A stretch of 64,000 nt of DNA, taken from assembly GCA_012735495.1 (NCBI GenBank), contig JAAYHD010000026.1, positions 1-64,000 of the forward strand. Direction: 5' to 3'. The notes below the pieces were generated by a model. The model worked only from the letters and a program-made list of their open reading frames with translations. It was not told where the DNA came from and did no database searches. Numbering within the stretch: the first letter of the stretch is position 1; the number at the start of each line of letters is the position of its first letter. The DNA comes from Clostridiales bacterium. Lineage in GTDB: Bacteria; Bacillota; Clostridia; Lachnospirales; Lachnospiraceae. Positions 8,460 through 17,730 of this stretch are shown piece by piece. Both the position numbers and the translations under genes were made by a program.

Positions 8460-9236
8460 ATGAAGCTGGTATCATGGAATGTTAACGGACTTCGGGCGTG
8501 CATAAACAAAGGCTTTAAGGATTTTTTCATAAATGTGGATGCGGACGTGTTCTGCATACAGGAGACTAAGCTGCAGCCGGAGCAGGTGGATATATCATTT
8601 GACGGTTACTACCAGTATTTCAATTCCGCAGTAAAGAAAGGGTATTCGGGAACGGCCGTATTTACCAGGACGGAGCCTTTAAATGTCAGCTTTGACCTGG
8701 GATTGGACAGGCACAATGACGAGGGAAGGGTGATAACCCTGGAATACGAAAACTACTACATGGTGACGGTGTATACGCCCAACTCCCAGCAGGAGCTTGC
8801 CAGGCTCGACTACAGGATGCAGTGGGAGGACGATTTCCGTGATTATATAAAGTCATTGGATGAAAAAAAGCCTGTAATACTGTGCGGGGACCTGAATGTG
8901 GCCCACAAGGAGATAGATCTGAAGAATCCGAAGACCAACGTAAGAAACGCGGGGTTTACCATTGAAGAACGGGAGAAGCTTACGAAACTGCTTGACAGCG
9001 GGTTTGTGGATACCTTCAGATACAAATATCCCGATGCTACAGATGCTTATACGTGGTGGTCCTATATGTTTAAAGCCAGGGAGAAAAACGTGGGATGGCG
9101 CATAGATTATTTTATCGTATCCGAAAGAATAAAGGACCGTATAATTGACAGCATCATATATTCCGATGTTATGGGAAGCGACCATTGCCCGGTGGGATTA
9201 ATACTGGACGATGCCTTTATTGGCAGATGTAAATAA
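8460..9236 (+). CDS. xth: Exodeoxyribonuclease III (AP endonuclease)
   Basis: 258 residues, Mg-dependent AP endonuclease and 3'-5' exonuclease of base-excision repair. All catalytic signatures are visible: LVSWNVNGLRA at the start, IQETKLQ (metal-binding Glu), the tyrosine motif VYTPNSQ, LCGDLNVAH, GWRIDYFIVS and the terminal GSDHCPVGL (catalytic Asp-His). ATG 8460 is chosen because AAAGGAAG stands just upstream and family members start with the motif MKLVSWNVNG; an in-frame ATG at 8409 would add 17 unconserved residues. Likely cotranscribed with the two genes before it, with a gap of about 97 bases. Confidence 0.95.
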   Translation: MKLVSWNVNGLRACINKGFKDFFINVDADVFCIQETKLQPEQVDISFDGYYQYFNSAVKKGYSGTAVFTRTEPLNVSFDLGLDRHNDEGRVITLEYENYYMVTVYTPNSQQELARLDYRMQWEDDFRDYIKSLDEKKPVILCGDLNVAHKEIDLKNPKTNVRNAGFTIEEREKLTKLLDSGFVDTFRYKYPDATDAYTWWSYMFKAREKNVGWRIDYFIVSERIKDRIIDSIIYSDVMGSDHCPVGLILDDAFIGRCK

Positions 9237-9314
9237 ATCCTTGTAATTACTGGTATAAAATTGTATACTTATGTTAGAATACCGTGTAGATAAATGTCGG
9301 GGGGGGGCAAGCAA

Positions 9315-10388
9315 ATGGAAGCAATTAGGGTACGAACGGACGAGGCAAAAGTCGGCATGGTGGTGGCGGCCGATGTATACTCAGCCAATGACCAGTTGAT
9401 TCTCACCAAGGGGACCAGGCTCGATGAACGGATGATATCAAAGCTCCGTTTCTATAATATTTATGGGTTGTATGTTTACAACGGAGATCCGGACGCTGAA
9501 CCGTCAAAGGAAGAATCATATATAGAAATGGTCAGAAGCACTCCGGAGTTCAGGAAATTCAACCGCAGGCACGTACAGTCCGTAAACAGGCTTGAGAACA
9601 GCTTTCAGAGCATGATCAGCGGTGAAGGCGAAGTAGACCTGGATTCGTTGATGGAGGAAACGGACCGTCTCCTTAAGGAAGGAAGAACCGGAATACATAT
9701 TTTCGAAATGCTCCATGGAATCAGGGATTACGATGACATGACATATGTCCACAGCCTCAATGTATCATTGATTTGCAGCATATTTGCAAAATGGCTTAAG
9801 ATGTCCAAGGAAGAAACCAAAATTCTCACCCAGGCAGGCCTGCTTCATGATATAGGAAAGATGCTTGTCCCGAAGAATATTATCTCAAAACCGTCCAAGC
9901 TTAGCCCGGAAGAATATGAAGAGATGAAGATGCACACGGTTAAAGGATACCAGGTGTTAAAGGACATGAACCTGGATATCAGGGTTAAGTATGCGGCACT
10001 AATGCACCATGAAAGATGTGACGGATCGGGTTATCCGAACGGTTTTAAAGCCAACCAGATAGAGGAATTCTCAAAAATTGTCGCCATAGCGGATGTCTAC
10101 GATGCAATGACATCCAACCGGAGCTACAGGCAGGCCATATGCCCGTTTGATGTGGTGGAGAACTTTGAGAGGGACGGATTCTTAAAGTTCGATCCGGCAT
10201 ACCTGTTAGTGTTCCTTGAAAGAATTATCGAATCCTACCTGCATAACGTGGTTCGGCTAAATGACGGCCGTGAAGGAGAGGTCGTGATGATTAACAAGCT
10301 CTCATTGTCCAGACCGGTTATCCGCTGCGGCTCAACATTCATAGACTTGTCGAAGGAGCCAAAACTTACGATTGAAGCGATTGTATAG
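9315..10388 (+). CDS. HD-GYP domain protein, probable c-di-GMP phosphodiesterase
   Basis: 357 residues. The N-terminal about 100 residues form a DUF3391-like or PilZ-like sensory part without clear motif; residues about 125-310 form an HD-GYP domain with HDIGKMLVP, the second histidine cluster (HTVKGYQVL), HHERCDGSGYPNG (the GYP motif) and IADVYDAMTSNRSYR. These domains hydrolyse cyclic di-GMP. The start at 9315 has a nine-G tract (9299-9307) in the ribosome-site position; an upstream ATG at 9294 would lie before that tract. Length change in the G tract would alter ribosome spacing. A hairpin at 10423-10456 lies after the stop. Confidence 0.88.
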   Translation: MEAIRVRTDEAKVGMVVAADVYSANDQLILTKGTRLDERMISKLRFYNIYGLYVYNGDPDAEPSKEESYIEMVRSTPEFRKFNRRHVQSVNRLENSFQSMISGEGEVDLDSLMEETDRLLKEGRTGIHIFEMLHGIRDYDDMTYVHSLNVSLICSIFAKWLKMSKEETKILTQAGLLHDIGKMLVPKNIISKPSKLSPEEYEEMKMHTVKGYQVLKDMNLDIRVKYAALMHHERCDGSGYPNGFKANQIEEFSKIVAIADVYDAMTSNRSYRQAICPFDVVENFERDGFLKFDPAYLLVFLERIIESYLHNVVRLNDGREGEVVMINKLSLSRPVIRCGSTFIDLSKEPKLTIEAIV

Positions 10389-10422
10389 ATTTATGGCTGT
10401 TGCATATTAGGAAATCACGGAA

Positions 10423-10456
10423 GGCAGCATCAAAATCTTCGTATTTTGGTGCTGCC
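10423..10456 (+). terminator. Hairpin after the HD-GYP gene
   Basis: GGCAGCATCAAAAT (10423-10436) pairs with ATTTTGGTGCTGCC (10443-10456), one G-T pair, six-base loop. No run of T follows, so it may be a weak terminator or a leader structure of the glycosidase gene 40 bases downstream. Confidence 0.55.
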
Positions 10457-10495
10457 TGTATTAAAATGTAACCAGATATGAACGAGGTGCAAATA

Positions 10496-13297
10496 ATGTT
10501 GAACAGGATAGATTTAAGTGGCACATGGAGGCTTTTGCTTGATGAGAAAAAAGAGGGCTTGAAGCGGCCGTTTACGGACGAAATAATGCTTCCGGGAACA
10601 ACATCCCACGCAAAAAAGGGAAGGAAAAATGAAAAGGCGGAAACAGGCTGCCTGACCGACGAGTATTTATTTGAGGGCTATGCATGGTATGAGAGGGAGT
10701 TCGAAGTGACCCCGCAGGCTGCCGGAGATGTATATTATCTTTACCTCGAAAGGACCAGAAAGACCCGGGTATGGGTGGGCGGTACGGAGGTTGGAAGCCA
10801 TGACAGCCTGTGTACACCCCATATTTATGATATAACCGGGTATGTTTCAACCGGAAAGCACACAATAACCATATTGGTTGACAATACGGACTATCCTACC
10901 AGGGGAGGTCATATGACATCTCCCGACACCCAGACTAACTGGAACGGCATTACGGGGAGGATGGAAATACAGGTATATGCCGGGGAGCATATACAGGATG
11001 TGCAGTTGTATCCGAATATTCACGCAAAATCGGTCCGAATCAGGACGGCCTTGCATGGTACGGATAAGGCAAGGCTTGCGGTCAGGGCGGAGAGCTATAA
11101 TTCCAGGGTGCTTCACAAGGTCGGGCAGCGGGAGTTTTTTATACGGGAAAACGACTGTGTTGATTACCATATGGGAGATGACGCCCTGTTATGGAGTGAA
11201 TTTGAGCCGAACCTTTATAAGCTTTTTCTTGAGCTGTATGTCGGCGGTAAGCTGGCGGACCGCAGGGAAATGAGCTTTGGATTAAGGGAGTTTAAAGCGG
11301 ACAGGAATAAATTCAGCATTAACGGAACGAAAACATTTCTAAGGGGCAAGCATGAGGGCATGATATTTCCGCTTACGGGCTTTGCTCCGACATCAGTACA
11401 GGAATGGATAAGAGTAATGCAAATTGCAAAAAATTATGGCATAAACCATTACCGCTTCCATACCTGCTGCCCGCCGGAAGCGGCATTTGAGGCGGCGGAC
11501 ATCCTGGGCATATATATGGAACCGGAGCTTCCCTTCTGGGGCACGGTTACAGACGAGGATAATCCGGGCCATAACGGAACCGAGCAGGAATATCTTATCA
11601 GGGAAGGGTATGAAATACTTAAGCATTACGGCAACCATCCTTCGTTTGTCATGATGTCCCTTGGCAACGAGCTGTGGGGCAGTGACAGGAAATTGAATGA
11701 AATACTGAAAAAATACAAGGAGTATGACAACAGGCGCCTTTACACCCAGGGCTCCAACAATTTTCAATTTGTACCCCGGATTTTAGAAAATGAGGACTTC
11801 TTCTGCGGAGTCAGGTTTTCAAAACACCGCCTAATCAGGGGTTCATATGCGATGTGTGACGCGCCTCTCGGCCATGTGCAGACGGATAAGCCGGGTACCA
11901 TGAAGGACTACGACCTTATGATCAGGCCTTCAATTATTGAAGGGAATACCGGAGAAGACTGCTGCGGCACCAGGGAAATCCAGTACGGAACCGGTGTTAA
12001 GAAAGTGGAGGTATCGGGAGGGGAATATAACCTGATACCGGAGATACCTGTGGTTTCCCACGAAATCGGGCAGTACGCCATGTATCCGAACTTTAAGGAG
12101 ATAGGGAAATATACCGGGTCGCTTAAGGCGAAGAATTTCGAGATATTCAGGAATCGTCTTGAAGCCAGGGGCCTTGCCGGACTGGCCGATAAATTCTTTT
12201 ACTGTTCCGGGAAGCTTGCAGCGGAATGCTACAGGGAGGAGCTGGAAGCGGCATTCAGGTCAAAAGAGCTGGCTGGTTTTCAGCTTCTGGACCTGCAGGA
12301 TTTCAGCGGGCAGGGAACCGCGCTGGTGGGAATGCTGGACGCATTTATGGATTCAAAGGGTTTGATCAGTGTGGATGAATGGAGGAGCTTCTGTTCAGAC
12401 GCTGTGCTCCTGGCAAGGTTTGAGAAATATAATTACGAATCAGGTGAGATATTTACGGCGGGTATTGAGTTAAGCTATTACCGCGATACCTGGCCCGACA
12501 GGTTTGAGCTTGCCTGTTCGCTCCGGGATGGGGATGTGGTATATTATCAGGGGGAGAATACCGTTATTCCGGGTGGAAGGCACAATCATTTCAAGCTTTA
12601 TGAAATCAATACCGTGATACCCGAAACCTACAGGATGAAAAAGCTGACCCTGGACCTTAAAATCAAGGGTACGGATATTTTCAAGACCTATGATATATGG
12701 ATATACCCTGCCGAAATTAAATACCGGCTCGAAGATGTATGCATTTGTGGCAGCCTGACCGAAGAAGTTATATCACTTCTTGCGGAAGGGGAAAGGGTGG
12801 TAATGTTTCCGGATTTGTCCCGGTTGAAAAACAGCTTACAGGGCTTTTACTGCACCGACTTCTGGTGTTACCCGATGTTCCGGTCAATCTCCGAATCCAT
12901 GAACAAGGAGGTTCCGGTCGGAACCCTGGGCTTGATGATAGACAGCAAGCATCCCGTATTCGGCGATTTTGAATGTGAGGAGTATTCAACATACCCCTGG
13001 TGGAGCATAGTAACCAATTCAAGGGCAATGATTCTCGACAACGCGCCGAAGGACCTGCGGATTATGGTCCGGACCATAGACAACTTTGAGCGGAACCATA
13101 ATCTTGGGATGATGTTTGAATGCAGGGTGCTGGACGGAAAACTGCTGGTCTGCTCGTTTGATTATGAGAAGGCGGCCGGCTGTCCCGAGGGCAGGATGCT
13201 GCTGAAGAGCATAGCAAATTATGTGTCATCGGACCGGTTTAACCCGGACTGCATTGTTGACGTTGATTTTATTCGGAATCTTATCAGTGATAATTGA
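10496..13297 (+). CDS. Glycoside hydrolase family 2 protein
   Basis: 933 residues with a GH2 layout: an N-terminal jelly-roll sugar-binding domain (residues about 1-170, with YAWYEREFEV and DNTDYPTRGGHMTSP), an immunoglobulin-like domain, then a TIM barrel from about 270. Catalytic acid/base Glu is E392 in SLGNELWG; the nucleophile is probably E523 in VSHEIGQY. No signal peptide, so it acts in the cytoplasm on imported oligosaccharide. The C-terminal 150 residues resemble an amidotransferase-like fold sometimes appended to GH2 proteins. Could be a beta-galactosidase, glucuronidase or mannosidase; not resolvable here. ATG 10496 follows GAGGTG by six bases; ATG 10478 precedes that site. ChrA genes follow 11 bases later. 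Confidence 0.85.
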   Translation: MLNRIDLSGTWRLLLDEKKEGLKRPFTDEIMLPGTTSHAKKGRKNEKAETGCLTDEYLFEGYAWYEREFEVTPQAAGDVYYLYLERTRKTRVWVGGTEVGSHDSLCTPHIYDITGYVSTGKHTITILVDNTDYPTRGGHMTSPDTQTNWNGITGRMEIQVYAGEHIQDVQLYPNIHAKSVRIRTALHGTDKARLAVRAESYNSRVLHKVGQREFFIRENDCVDYHMGDDALLWSEFEPNLYKLFLELYVGGKLADRREMSFGLREFKADRNKFSINGTKTFLRGKHEGMIFPLTGFAPTSVQEWIRVMQIAKNYGINHYRFHTCCPPEAAFEAADILGIYMEPELPFWGTVTDEDNPGHNGTEQEYLIREGYEILKHYGNHPSFVMMSLGNELWGSDRKLNEILKKYKEYDNRRLYTQGSNNFQFVPRILENEDFFCGVRFSKHRLIRGSYAMCDAPLGHVQTDKPGTMKDYDLMIRPSIIEGNTGEDCCGTREIQYGTGVKKVEVSGGEYNLIPEIPVVSHEIGQYAMYPNFKEIGKYTGSLKAKNFEIFRNRLEARGLAGLADKFFYCSGKLAAECYREELEAAFRSKELAGFQLLDLQDFSGQGTALVGMLDAFMDSKGLISVDEWRSFCSDAVLLARFEKYNYESGEIFTAGIELSYYRDTWPDRFELACSLRDGDVVYYQGENTVIPGGRHNHFKLYEINTVIPETYRMKKLTLDLKIKGTDIFKTYDIWIYPAEIKYRLEDVCICGSLTEEVISLLAEGERVVMFPDLSRLKNSLQGFYCTDFWCYPMFRSISESMNKEVPVGTLGLMIDSKHPVFGDFECEEYSTYPWWSIVTNSRAMILDNAPKDLRIMVRTIDNFERNHNLGMMFECRVLDGKLLVCSFDYEKAAGCPEGRMLLKSIANYVSSDRFNPDCIVDVDFIRNLISDN

Positions 13298-13308
13298 AGG
13301 GGACCAAG

Positions 13309-13878
13309 ATGAAGAAAGATCTGAAATTTTACCGGACATTGTTTATTTCAACCTTCAGCCTGAGTGCGTTCACATTCGGCGGGGGATACGTCATTGTACC
13401 CCTGATGAGGAAGAAATTCGTCGAGAAGCTGAAATGGATCGACGAGGAGGAGATGATAAACCTTATTGCCATTTCCCAATCCTCCCCCGGGGCAATAGCG
13501 GTGAACACATCGATTCTTGTGGGCTATAAGCTTGCGGGTATCCCGGGTGCATTGATTTCAACCCTGGGTACCGTGCTTCCTCCGCTTATAATACTTACCG
13601 CAATATCCTTTGTATACAACCAATTCAAGGATAATGCGGTGGTCAATGCGGCGTTAAAGGGAATGCAGGCAGGAATCGCCGCGGTTATAATTGATGTCGT
13701 TTACGACCTGGCAGCAGGAATTATAAAGAAGAAAAGGGCCGTATCGGCCATAATCATGCTGGGGGCCTTCATAGCGGCTTTTTGGCTGGATATAAATGTG
13801 GCGTTTATCATATTGGCCAGCGGAGCAATAGGCGCCGCCATGGTCATATACCGTGAAAGAAAGAGAAGGAGAGTCTGA
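13309..13878 (+). CDS. Chromate transporter, first half
   Basis: 189 residues of the CHR family (short type), one of two adjacent half-length proteins that together make a chromate or other oxyanion antiporter. Conserved SAFTFGGGYVIVPLM and SQSSPGAIAVNTSILVG motifs are visible, followed by four or five hydrophobic helices. ATG 13309 follows AAGGGGA; a start at 13294 overlaps the GH2 stop and is less likely. The second half begins two bases after its stop, so the pair is translationally coupled. Short-type CHR pairs are often present without known chromate resistance, so the physiological substrate is uncertain. Confidence 0.88.
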   Translation: MKKDLKFYRTLFISTFSLSAFTFGGGYVIVPLMRKKFVEKLKWIDEEEMINLIAISQSSPGAIAVNTSILVGYKLAGIPGALISTLGTVLPPLIILTAISFVYNQFKDNAVVNAALKGMQAGIAAVIIDVVYDLAAGIIKKKRAVSAIIMLGAFIAAFWLDINVAFIILASGAIGAAMVIYRERKRRRV

Positions 13879-13880
13879 CG

Positions 13881-14441
13881 GTGATATATCTTAAACTTTT
13901 TCTAAGCTTTTTCCAGGTGGGGTTATTCAGTATCGGCGGAGGTTATGCAGCCCTGCCCCTGATTCAAAACCAGGTGGTGGAAATCAACGGATGGCTTACC
14001 ATGAAGGAATTTTCCGACCTGATAACGATAGCGGAGATGACGCCGGGCCCCATTGCGATAAATTCCGCATCATTTGTAGGAAACCGCATCGGAGGGATAG
14101 CCGGATCGCTGGCGGCAACCTTCGGATGTGTCCTTCCGTCGTTTATAATCGTGCTGACATTGGCATACCTGTATCAAAGGTACAGGAAACTGACCGTAGT
14201 TCAAGGTGTTCTGGAAGGACTTAGGCCTGCGGTTGTTGCCCTGATAGCTTCAGCCGGATTAAGTATCCTGACCCTGGCATTATGGGGGGAGAAGGGCATA
14301 TCGGATATAGGAAGTATCAACCTTATTGCCGTTGCCCTGGTTGCGCTGAGCCTGTTCGTGCTAAGAAAATGGAGGCCGAATCCCATATTTGTGATTCTTG
14401 GAACGGGAGCCGCGGGAATTCTCATATACCTTAATATTTAG
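13881..14441 (+). CDS. Chromate transporter, second half
   Basis: 186 residues, paralogous to the preceding gene and in the expected inverse-topology partner position. It shows SIGGGYAALPLIQNQVV and AEMTPGPIAINSASFVGNRIGG, then hydrophobic helices to the C-terminus. It starts at GTG 13881 with GAAGGAGAG overlapping the end of the first half. Both proteins should sit in the cytoplasmic membrane as a heterodimer. Transcription seems to end before the copper operon, whose own promoter begins nine bases after this stop, though no terminator hairpin is evident between them. Confidence 0.88.
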   Translation: MIYLKLFLSFFQVGLFSIGGGYAALPLIQNQVVEINGWLTMKEFSDLITIAEMTPGPIAINSASFVGNRIGGIAGSLAATFGCVLPSFIIVLTLAYLYQRYRKLTVVQGVLEGLRPAVVALIASAGLSILTLALWGEKGISDIGSINLIAVALVALSLFVLRKWRPNPIFVILGTGAAGILIYLNI

Positions 14442-14449
14442 GAAGCTTA

Positions 14450-14509
14450 TTGACAAAAGAGGGGCAAAGATTTATACTTTATATGCCCCCTCCCTATAGG
14501 GAGGGGGCA
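14450..14509 (+). promoter_or_regulatory. Promoter and CsoR-type operator of the copper operon
   Basis: A textbook sigma-A promoter: TTGACA (14450-14455), 17 bases, TATACT (14473-14478). Starting six bases after the -10, an 11-base perfect inverted repeat, TGCCCCCTCCC (14484-14494) and GGGAGGGGGCA (14499-14509), around TATA. CsoR regulators bind G/C-tract palindromes of this type, and the site covers the expected transcription start, so copper-free CsoR should block initiation. The assignment rests on the G/C-tract palindrome, its place and the adjacent csoR gene. Confidence 0.8.
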
Positions 14510-14544
14510 GAAAGAGCATAATCATGCCATGGAAAGGTGAAAAT

Positions 14545-14811
14545 ATGAACAAGGAACAGAAAAACGCCGTACTGACGCTTAAGACGGCAAAAGGACAGAT
14601 AGAGGCTGCCATAAGCATGATTGAAGAGGGCAGGTATTGCGTGGATGTCTCCAACCAGATTATTGCCGCCTTGGGGCTGCTTAAAAGGGCAAACCTTCTA
14701 ATCCTCAGGCAGCATATGGAGCATTGTGTCAAGGAAGCCTTTGAGAATAACAGGGGCAGCGAAAAAATTGACGAGATTATTGATATCTTATCCAAAATGA
14801 CAGGAAAATAA
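14545..14811 (+). CDS. csoR: Copper-sensing repressor CsoR
   Basis: 88 residues, the DUF156/CsoR family of all-helical metal-sensing repressors. The Cu(I)-binding triad Cys-His-Cys is present at C32 (GRYCVD), H57 and C61 (RQHMEHC), which separates it from nickel- or formaldehyde-sensing relatives. Copper binding releases the protein from DNA. ATG 14545 follows AAAGGTG; an ATG at 14524 is earlier but has no ribosome site. It lies first in an operon with copA (69 bases downstream) and copZ, and should repress itself through the palindrome at 14484-14509. Confidence 0.93.
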   Translation: MNKEQKNAVLTLKTAKGQIEAAISMIEEGRYCVDVSNQIIAALGLLKRANLLILRQHMEHCVKEAFENNRGSEKIDEIIDILSKMTGK

Positions 14812-14880
14812 GCGACGCAAAAAATCATGATTGCGATATTGATTATAAACATAATGTTAACAAGCATAAGGAGGTGAACC

Positions 14881-17112
14881 ATGGTTAATAAAACCTTTAA
14901 GATAGAAGGCATGACCTGCGCGTCCTGTGCCAGGGCGGTGGAGCGGGCCACCCGCAGGTTGGAGGGTGTAGCGAGCGCAAACGTAAATCTGGCGACCGAA
15001 AAGCTTGCTATAACCTTCGAGCCGTCGGTACTGAGCGTATCGGACATAAAGAAGGCGGTTAAAAATGCGGGATACAAAGCCGTGGAGGAAGACGGCGGAA
15101 AGAGCGGGGACAGCAATGAAAAAGAAAGAAGGCTCCTGTGGAGAAGATTTATTATATCTGTCATTGTTACGGTGCCTTTGCTTTATATTTCCATGGGACA
15201 TATGGCGGGGCTTCCGCTTCCCGGATTTATCGACCCGATGATGAACCCGCGGGCATATGCAATAACCCAGCTCATTCTAACCCTTCCGGTGGTGGCAGCG
15301 GGATACAGGTATTATATTGTGGGGTTTAAAACCCTGCTTAAGAGAAGCCCGAATATGGATTCCCTGGTTGCCATAGGAACAGGGGCGGCCGTGGTATACG
15401 GAATATATGCGATAGGCCGGATTTTCATGGGCGATACGGACTATGCCATGAACCTGTACTTTGAGTCTGCGGCGGTTATACTTACATTGATAACCCTGGG
15501 TAAATATTTTGAAACCGTATCAAAGGGAAAGACGTCGGACGCCATTAAAAAGCTAATGGGTCTTGCGCCCAAGACGGCAACGGTCATAAAAGACGATAAA
15601 GAAGTTGAGATACCGGTGGAAGAAGTCATGGTCGGGGATATTATTATCGTAAGACCCGGCGAAAGAATTCCCGTTGACGGGATTGTAATAAGCGGCGTCA
15701 CTTCCGTGGACGAATCCATGCTGACCGGTGAAAGCATTCCGGTTGAAAAGCATGAAGGGGACATTGTAACCGGGGCAAGCTTAAACAAAAACGGCAGTAT
15801 CCGGTATAAGGCGACCCGGGTGGGCAAGGATACGACCCTGGCTCAGATTATCAAGCTGGTCGAGGATGCCCAGGGCTCGAAAGCACCCATTGCAAAGCTG
15901 GCCGATATCATATCCGGGTATTTTGTTCCGATTGTCATGATTTTAGCGGTCCTTTCGGGCCTGGCCTGGTATGTTATCGGCGGGGAAAGCATAACCTTTT
16001 CATTGACAATTTTTATATCGGTACTGGTAATTGCATGTCCCTGTGCGCTTGGCCTGGCCACTCCCACGGCCATTATGGTCGGTACGGGGAAGGGAGCGGA
16101 GAACGGCGTGCTCATTAAAAGCGGCGAAGCCTTGGAAACTGCCCATAAGGTGGATACCGTCGTATTGGACAAGACCGGCACCATTACGGAGGGCAAACCA
16201 AAGGTGACGGATGTAATTGCAGCAGGGGGCATATCCGGGGAGACGCTGGTTATGCTGGCCGCTTCCGCCGAGATCGGCTCGGAGCATCCGCTTGGCGAAG
16301 CAATAGTGGAGCATGCAAAAAAAATGGGGCTTGATATTAAGGATGCCACGGAGTTTAAAGCAATCCCCGGACACGGCATTGAAGTAACCATAGAAGGCAG
16401 GCATGTGCTTCTCGGCAACCGAAAGCTTATGGACGACAGGAATATCTCCCTGGAAGAACTTGCGGAAGCATCCGACAGGCTTGCGAATGAAGGGAAAACC
16501 CCGATGTATGCCGCAATAGACAGTATGGCGGCAGGCATAATAGCCGTTGCCGATACTGTAAAGGCTACCAGCAAAAAAGCAATTGAAACCCTTCATAAGA
16601 TGGGAATAAAGGTTGTTATGATTACCGGGGACAACAGCAGGACCGCGCAGGCCATCGCAAGGCAGGTTGGAATAGACAGGGTGCTGTCCGAGGTGCTGCC
16701 GGAGGATAAATCCAACGAGATTAAGAAGCTTCAATCGGAAGGAAGCAAAGTGGCCATGGTCGGAGACGGCATCAATGACGCTCCCGCTCTTGCGCAGGCC
16801 GATATCGGCATAGCCATAGGCTCGGGAACGGATGTGGCCATGGAATCGGCGGACATTGTCCTTATGAGAAGCGATCTGATGGATGTATCCAAAGCAATAC
16901 AGTTGAGCAGAAGCACCATTCGCATTATAAAGCAAAACCTTTTTTGGGCTTTTGCCTATAATACGGTCGGAATACCCGTTGCCATGGGGATTCTTCATAT
17001 CTTTGGCGGACCCCTGCTTAATCCGATGATTGCGGGAGCGGCCATGAGCTTAAGTTCGGTTTCCGTGGTATCAAATGCCCTGCGCTTAAAGAGGTTTAAG
17101 CCAACCGTCTAG
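14881..17112 (+). CDS. copA: Copper-exporting P1B-type ATPase
   Basis: 743 residues, a membrane pump that exports Cu(I) using ATP. One N-terminal heavy-metal-associated domain has GMTCASC (C13, C16). Eight hydrophobic helices are expected; the sixth bears the copper-transport motif C386-P-C388 ([13 protein letters not shown]). The phosphorylation site is D430 in [12 protein letters not shown] and the hinge [22 protein letters not shown] follow. The CPC motif and the CsoR partner support copper rather than zinc or cadmium. Strong ribosome site AAGGAGGTG at about 14869. Only one HMA domain is present, where some relatives have two. Confidence 0.96.
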   Translation: MVNKTFKIEGMTCASCARAVERATRRLEGVASANVNLATEKLAITFEPSVLSVSDIKKAVKNAGYKAVEEDGGKSGDSNEKERRLLWRRFIISVIVTVPLLYISMGHMAGLPLPGFIDPMMNPRAYAITQLILTLPVVAAGYRYYIVGFKTLLKRSPNMDSLVAIGTGAAVVYGIYAIGRIFMGDTDYAMNLYFESAAVILTLITLGKYFETVSKGKTSDAIKKLMGLAPKTATVIKDDKEVEIPVEEVMVGDIIIVRPGERIPVDGIVISGVTSVDESMLTGESIPVEKHEGDIVTGASLNKNGSIRYKATRVGKDTTLAQIIKLVEDAQGSKAPIAKLADIISGYFVPIVMILAVLSGLAWYVIGGESITFSLTIFISVLVIACPCALGLATPTAIMVGTGKGAENGVLIKSGEALETAHKVDTVVLDKTGTITEGKPKVTDVIAAGGISGETLVMLAASAEIGSEHPLGEAIVEHAKKMGLDIKDATEFKAIPGHGIEVTIEGRHVLLGNRKLMDDRNISLEELAEASDRLANEGKTPMYAAIDSMAAGIIAVADTVKATSKKAIETLHKMGIKVVMITGDNSRTAQAIARQVGIDRVLSEVLPEDKSNEIKKLQSEGSKVAMVGDGINDAPALAQADIGIAIGSGTDVAMESADIVLMRSDLMDVSKAIQLSRSTIRIIKQNLFWAFAYNTVGIPVAMGILHIFGGPLLNPMIAGAAMSLSSVSVVSNALRLKRFKPTV

Positions 17113-17253
17113 CCGGCCGCCCGTTGCGGCAGGCCTGTCTGCAGCGGTTTATTGGTGCGCAAAAGACTAATGAGGCCGGATACGGGAGATATCTTGATGA
17201 TAGAGTAAAGAAAGGGATAGAGCAAAGAAAAGAATGGATTGGAGGAATTGAAC

Positions 17254-17469
17254 ATGAAAAAAAAGATACTTATTGAAGGAATGACATGCTCCCACTGTGT
17301 CAGGCATGTGGAGGACGCATTGAAAGAGTTGGACGGAATTAAATCCGCCAAAGCTGATTTAAAAGAAAAGTGCGCGGTTGTAAAGCTCGGCAAGGATGTT
17401 GCTGATGACAGAATCAGGGAAGCCATAGAGGAAATGGGCTATGAGGTTGTGGATATTCTTTCCGAGTAA
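17254..17469 (+). CDS. copZ: Copper chaperone CopZ
   Basis: A 71-residue heavy-metal-associated domain protein that carries Cu(I) in the cytoplasm to CopA. The metal loop is GMTCSHC (C12, C15); the histidine between the cysteines is typical of CopZ. The beta-alpha-beta pattern ends with EEMGYEVVDILSE. ATG 17254 lies 6 bases after TTGGAGGAAT; ATG 17239 upstream lacks a site. It follows copA by about 140 bases, a stretch in which I see no convincing promoter or terminator, so it is probably in the same operon. Confidence 0.93.
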   Translation: MKKKILIEGMTCSHCVRHVEDALKELDGIKSAKADLKEKCAVVKLGKDVADDRIREAIEEMGYEVVDILSE

Positions 17470-17520
17470 TATCATAAGGCACACGGATTAACTATAAAGG
17501 GGAGCTAAGCAAAATGGAGT

Positions 17521-17730
17521 ATGAAATCATTCATATTCCGAAAGAAAGCTGACGGCAGGAATTATGATGCCTTTATGGGCATTGAACTGATAAAGGACGG
17601 CATGAAGGGTATAAGAGGCAAGTTTTATGAATCCGAGGTCTATAACAACCTGCCCAAGGAAGAGGCGGAGGAATTCATCAAGAAGTTCCCGCCCCTTAAA
17701 AAGCTGAAATTCCCATGTTATTGGGATTAG
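17521..17730 (+). CDS. Small protein of unknown function, possible frameshift at its start
   Basis: 69 residues from ATG 17521, not recognised. The chain has NYDAFMGIELIKDGMKG, several aromatic residues and ends PCYWD. The ribosome site AGGGGAG (17498-17504) is spaced ideally not for this ATG but for ATG 17514 in another frame, which reads twelve codons (MEYEIIHIPKES) to a stop at 17550. One inserted or deleted base near the A-rich stretch 17541-17547 would join the two frames. It may therefore be a longer gene with a frameshift, or a coupled leader peptide. It lies 51 bases after copZ and ends directly against the convergent sortase gene. Confidence 0.5.
   Translation: MKSFIFRKKADGRNYDAFMGIELIKDGMKGIRGKFYESEVYNNLPKEEAEEFIKKFPPLKKLKFPCYWD

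Noticed and set aside
14472-15164. 230-codon frame opposite csoR and copA
   Set aside because: Would begin in copA and run through csoR and its operator; no supporting motif.
16000-16998. 332-codon open frame opposite copA
   Set aside because: Covers the conserved ATPase core in antisense, with no site or known motifs.
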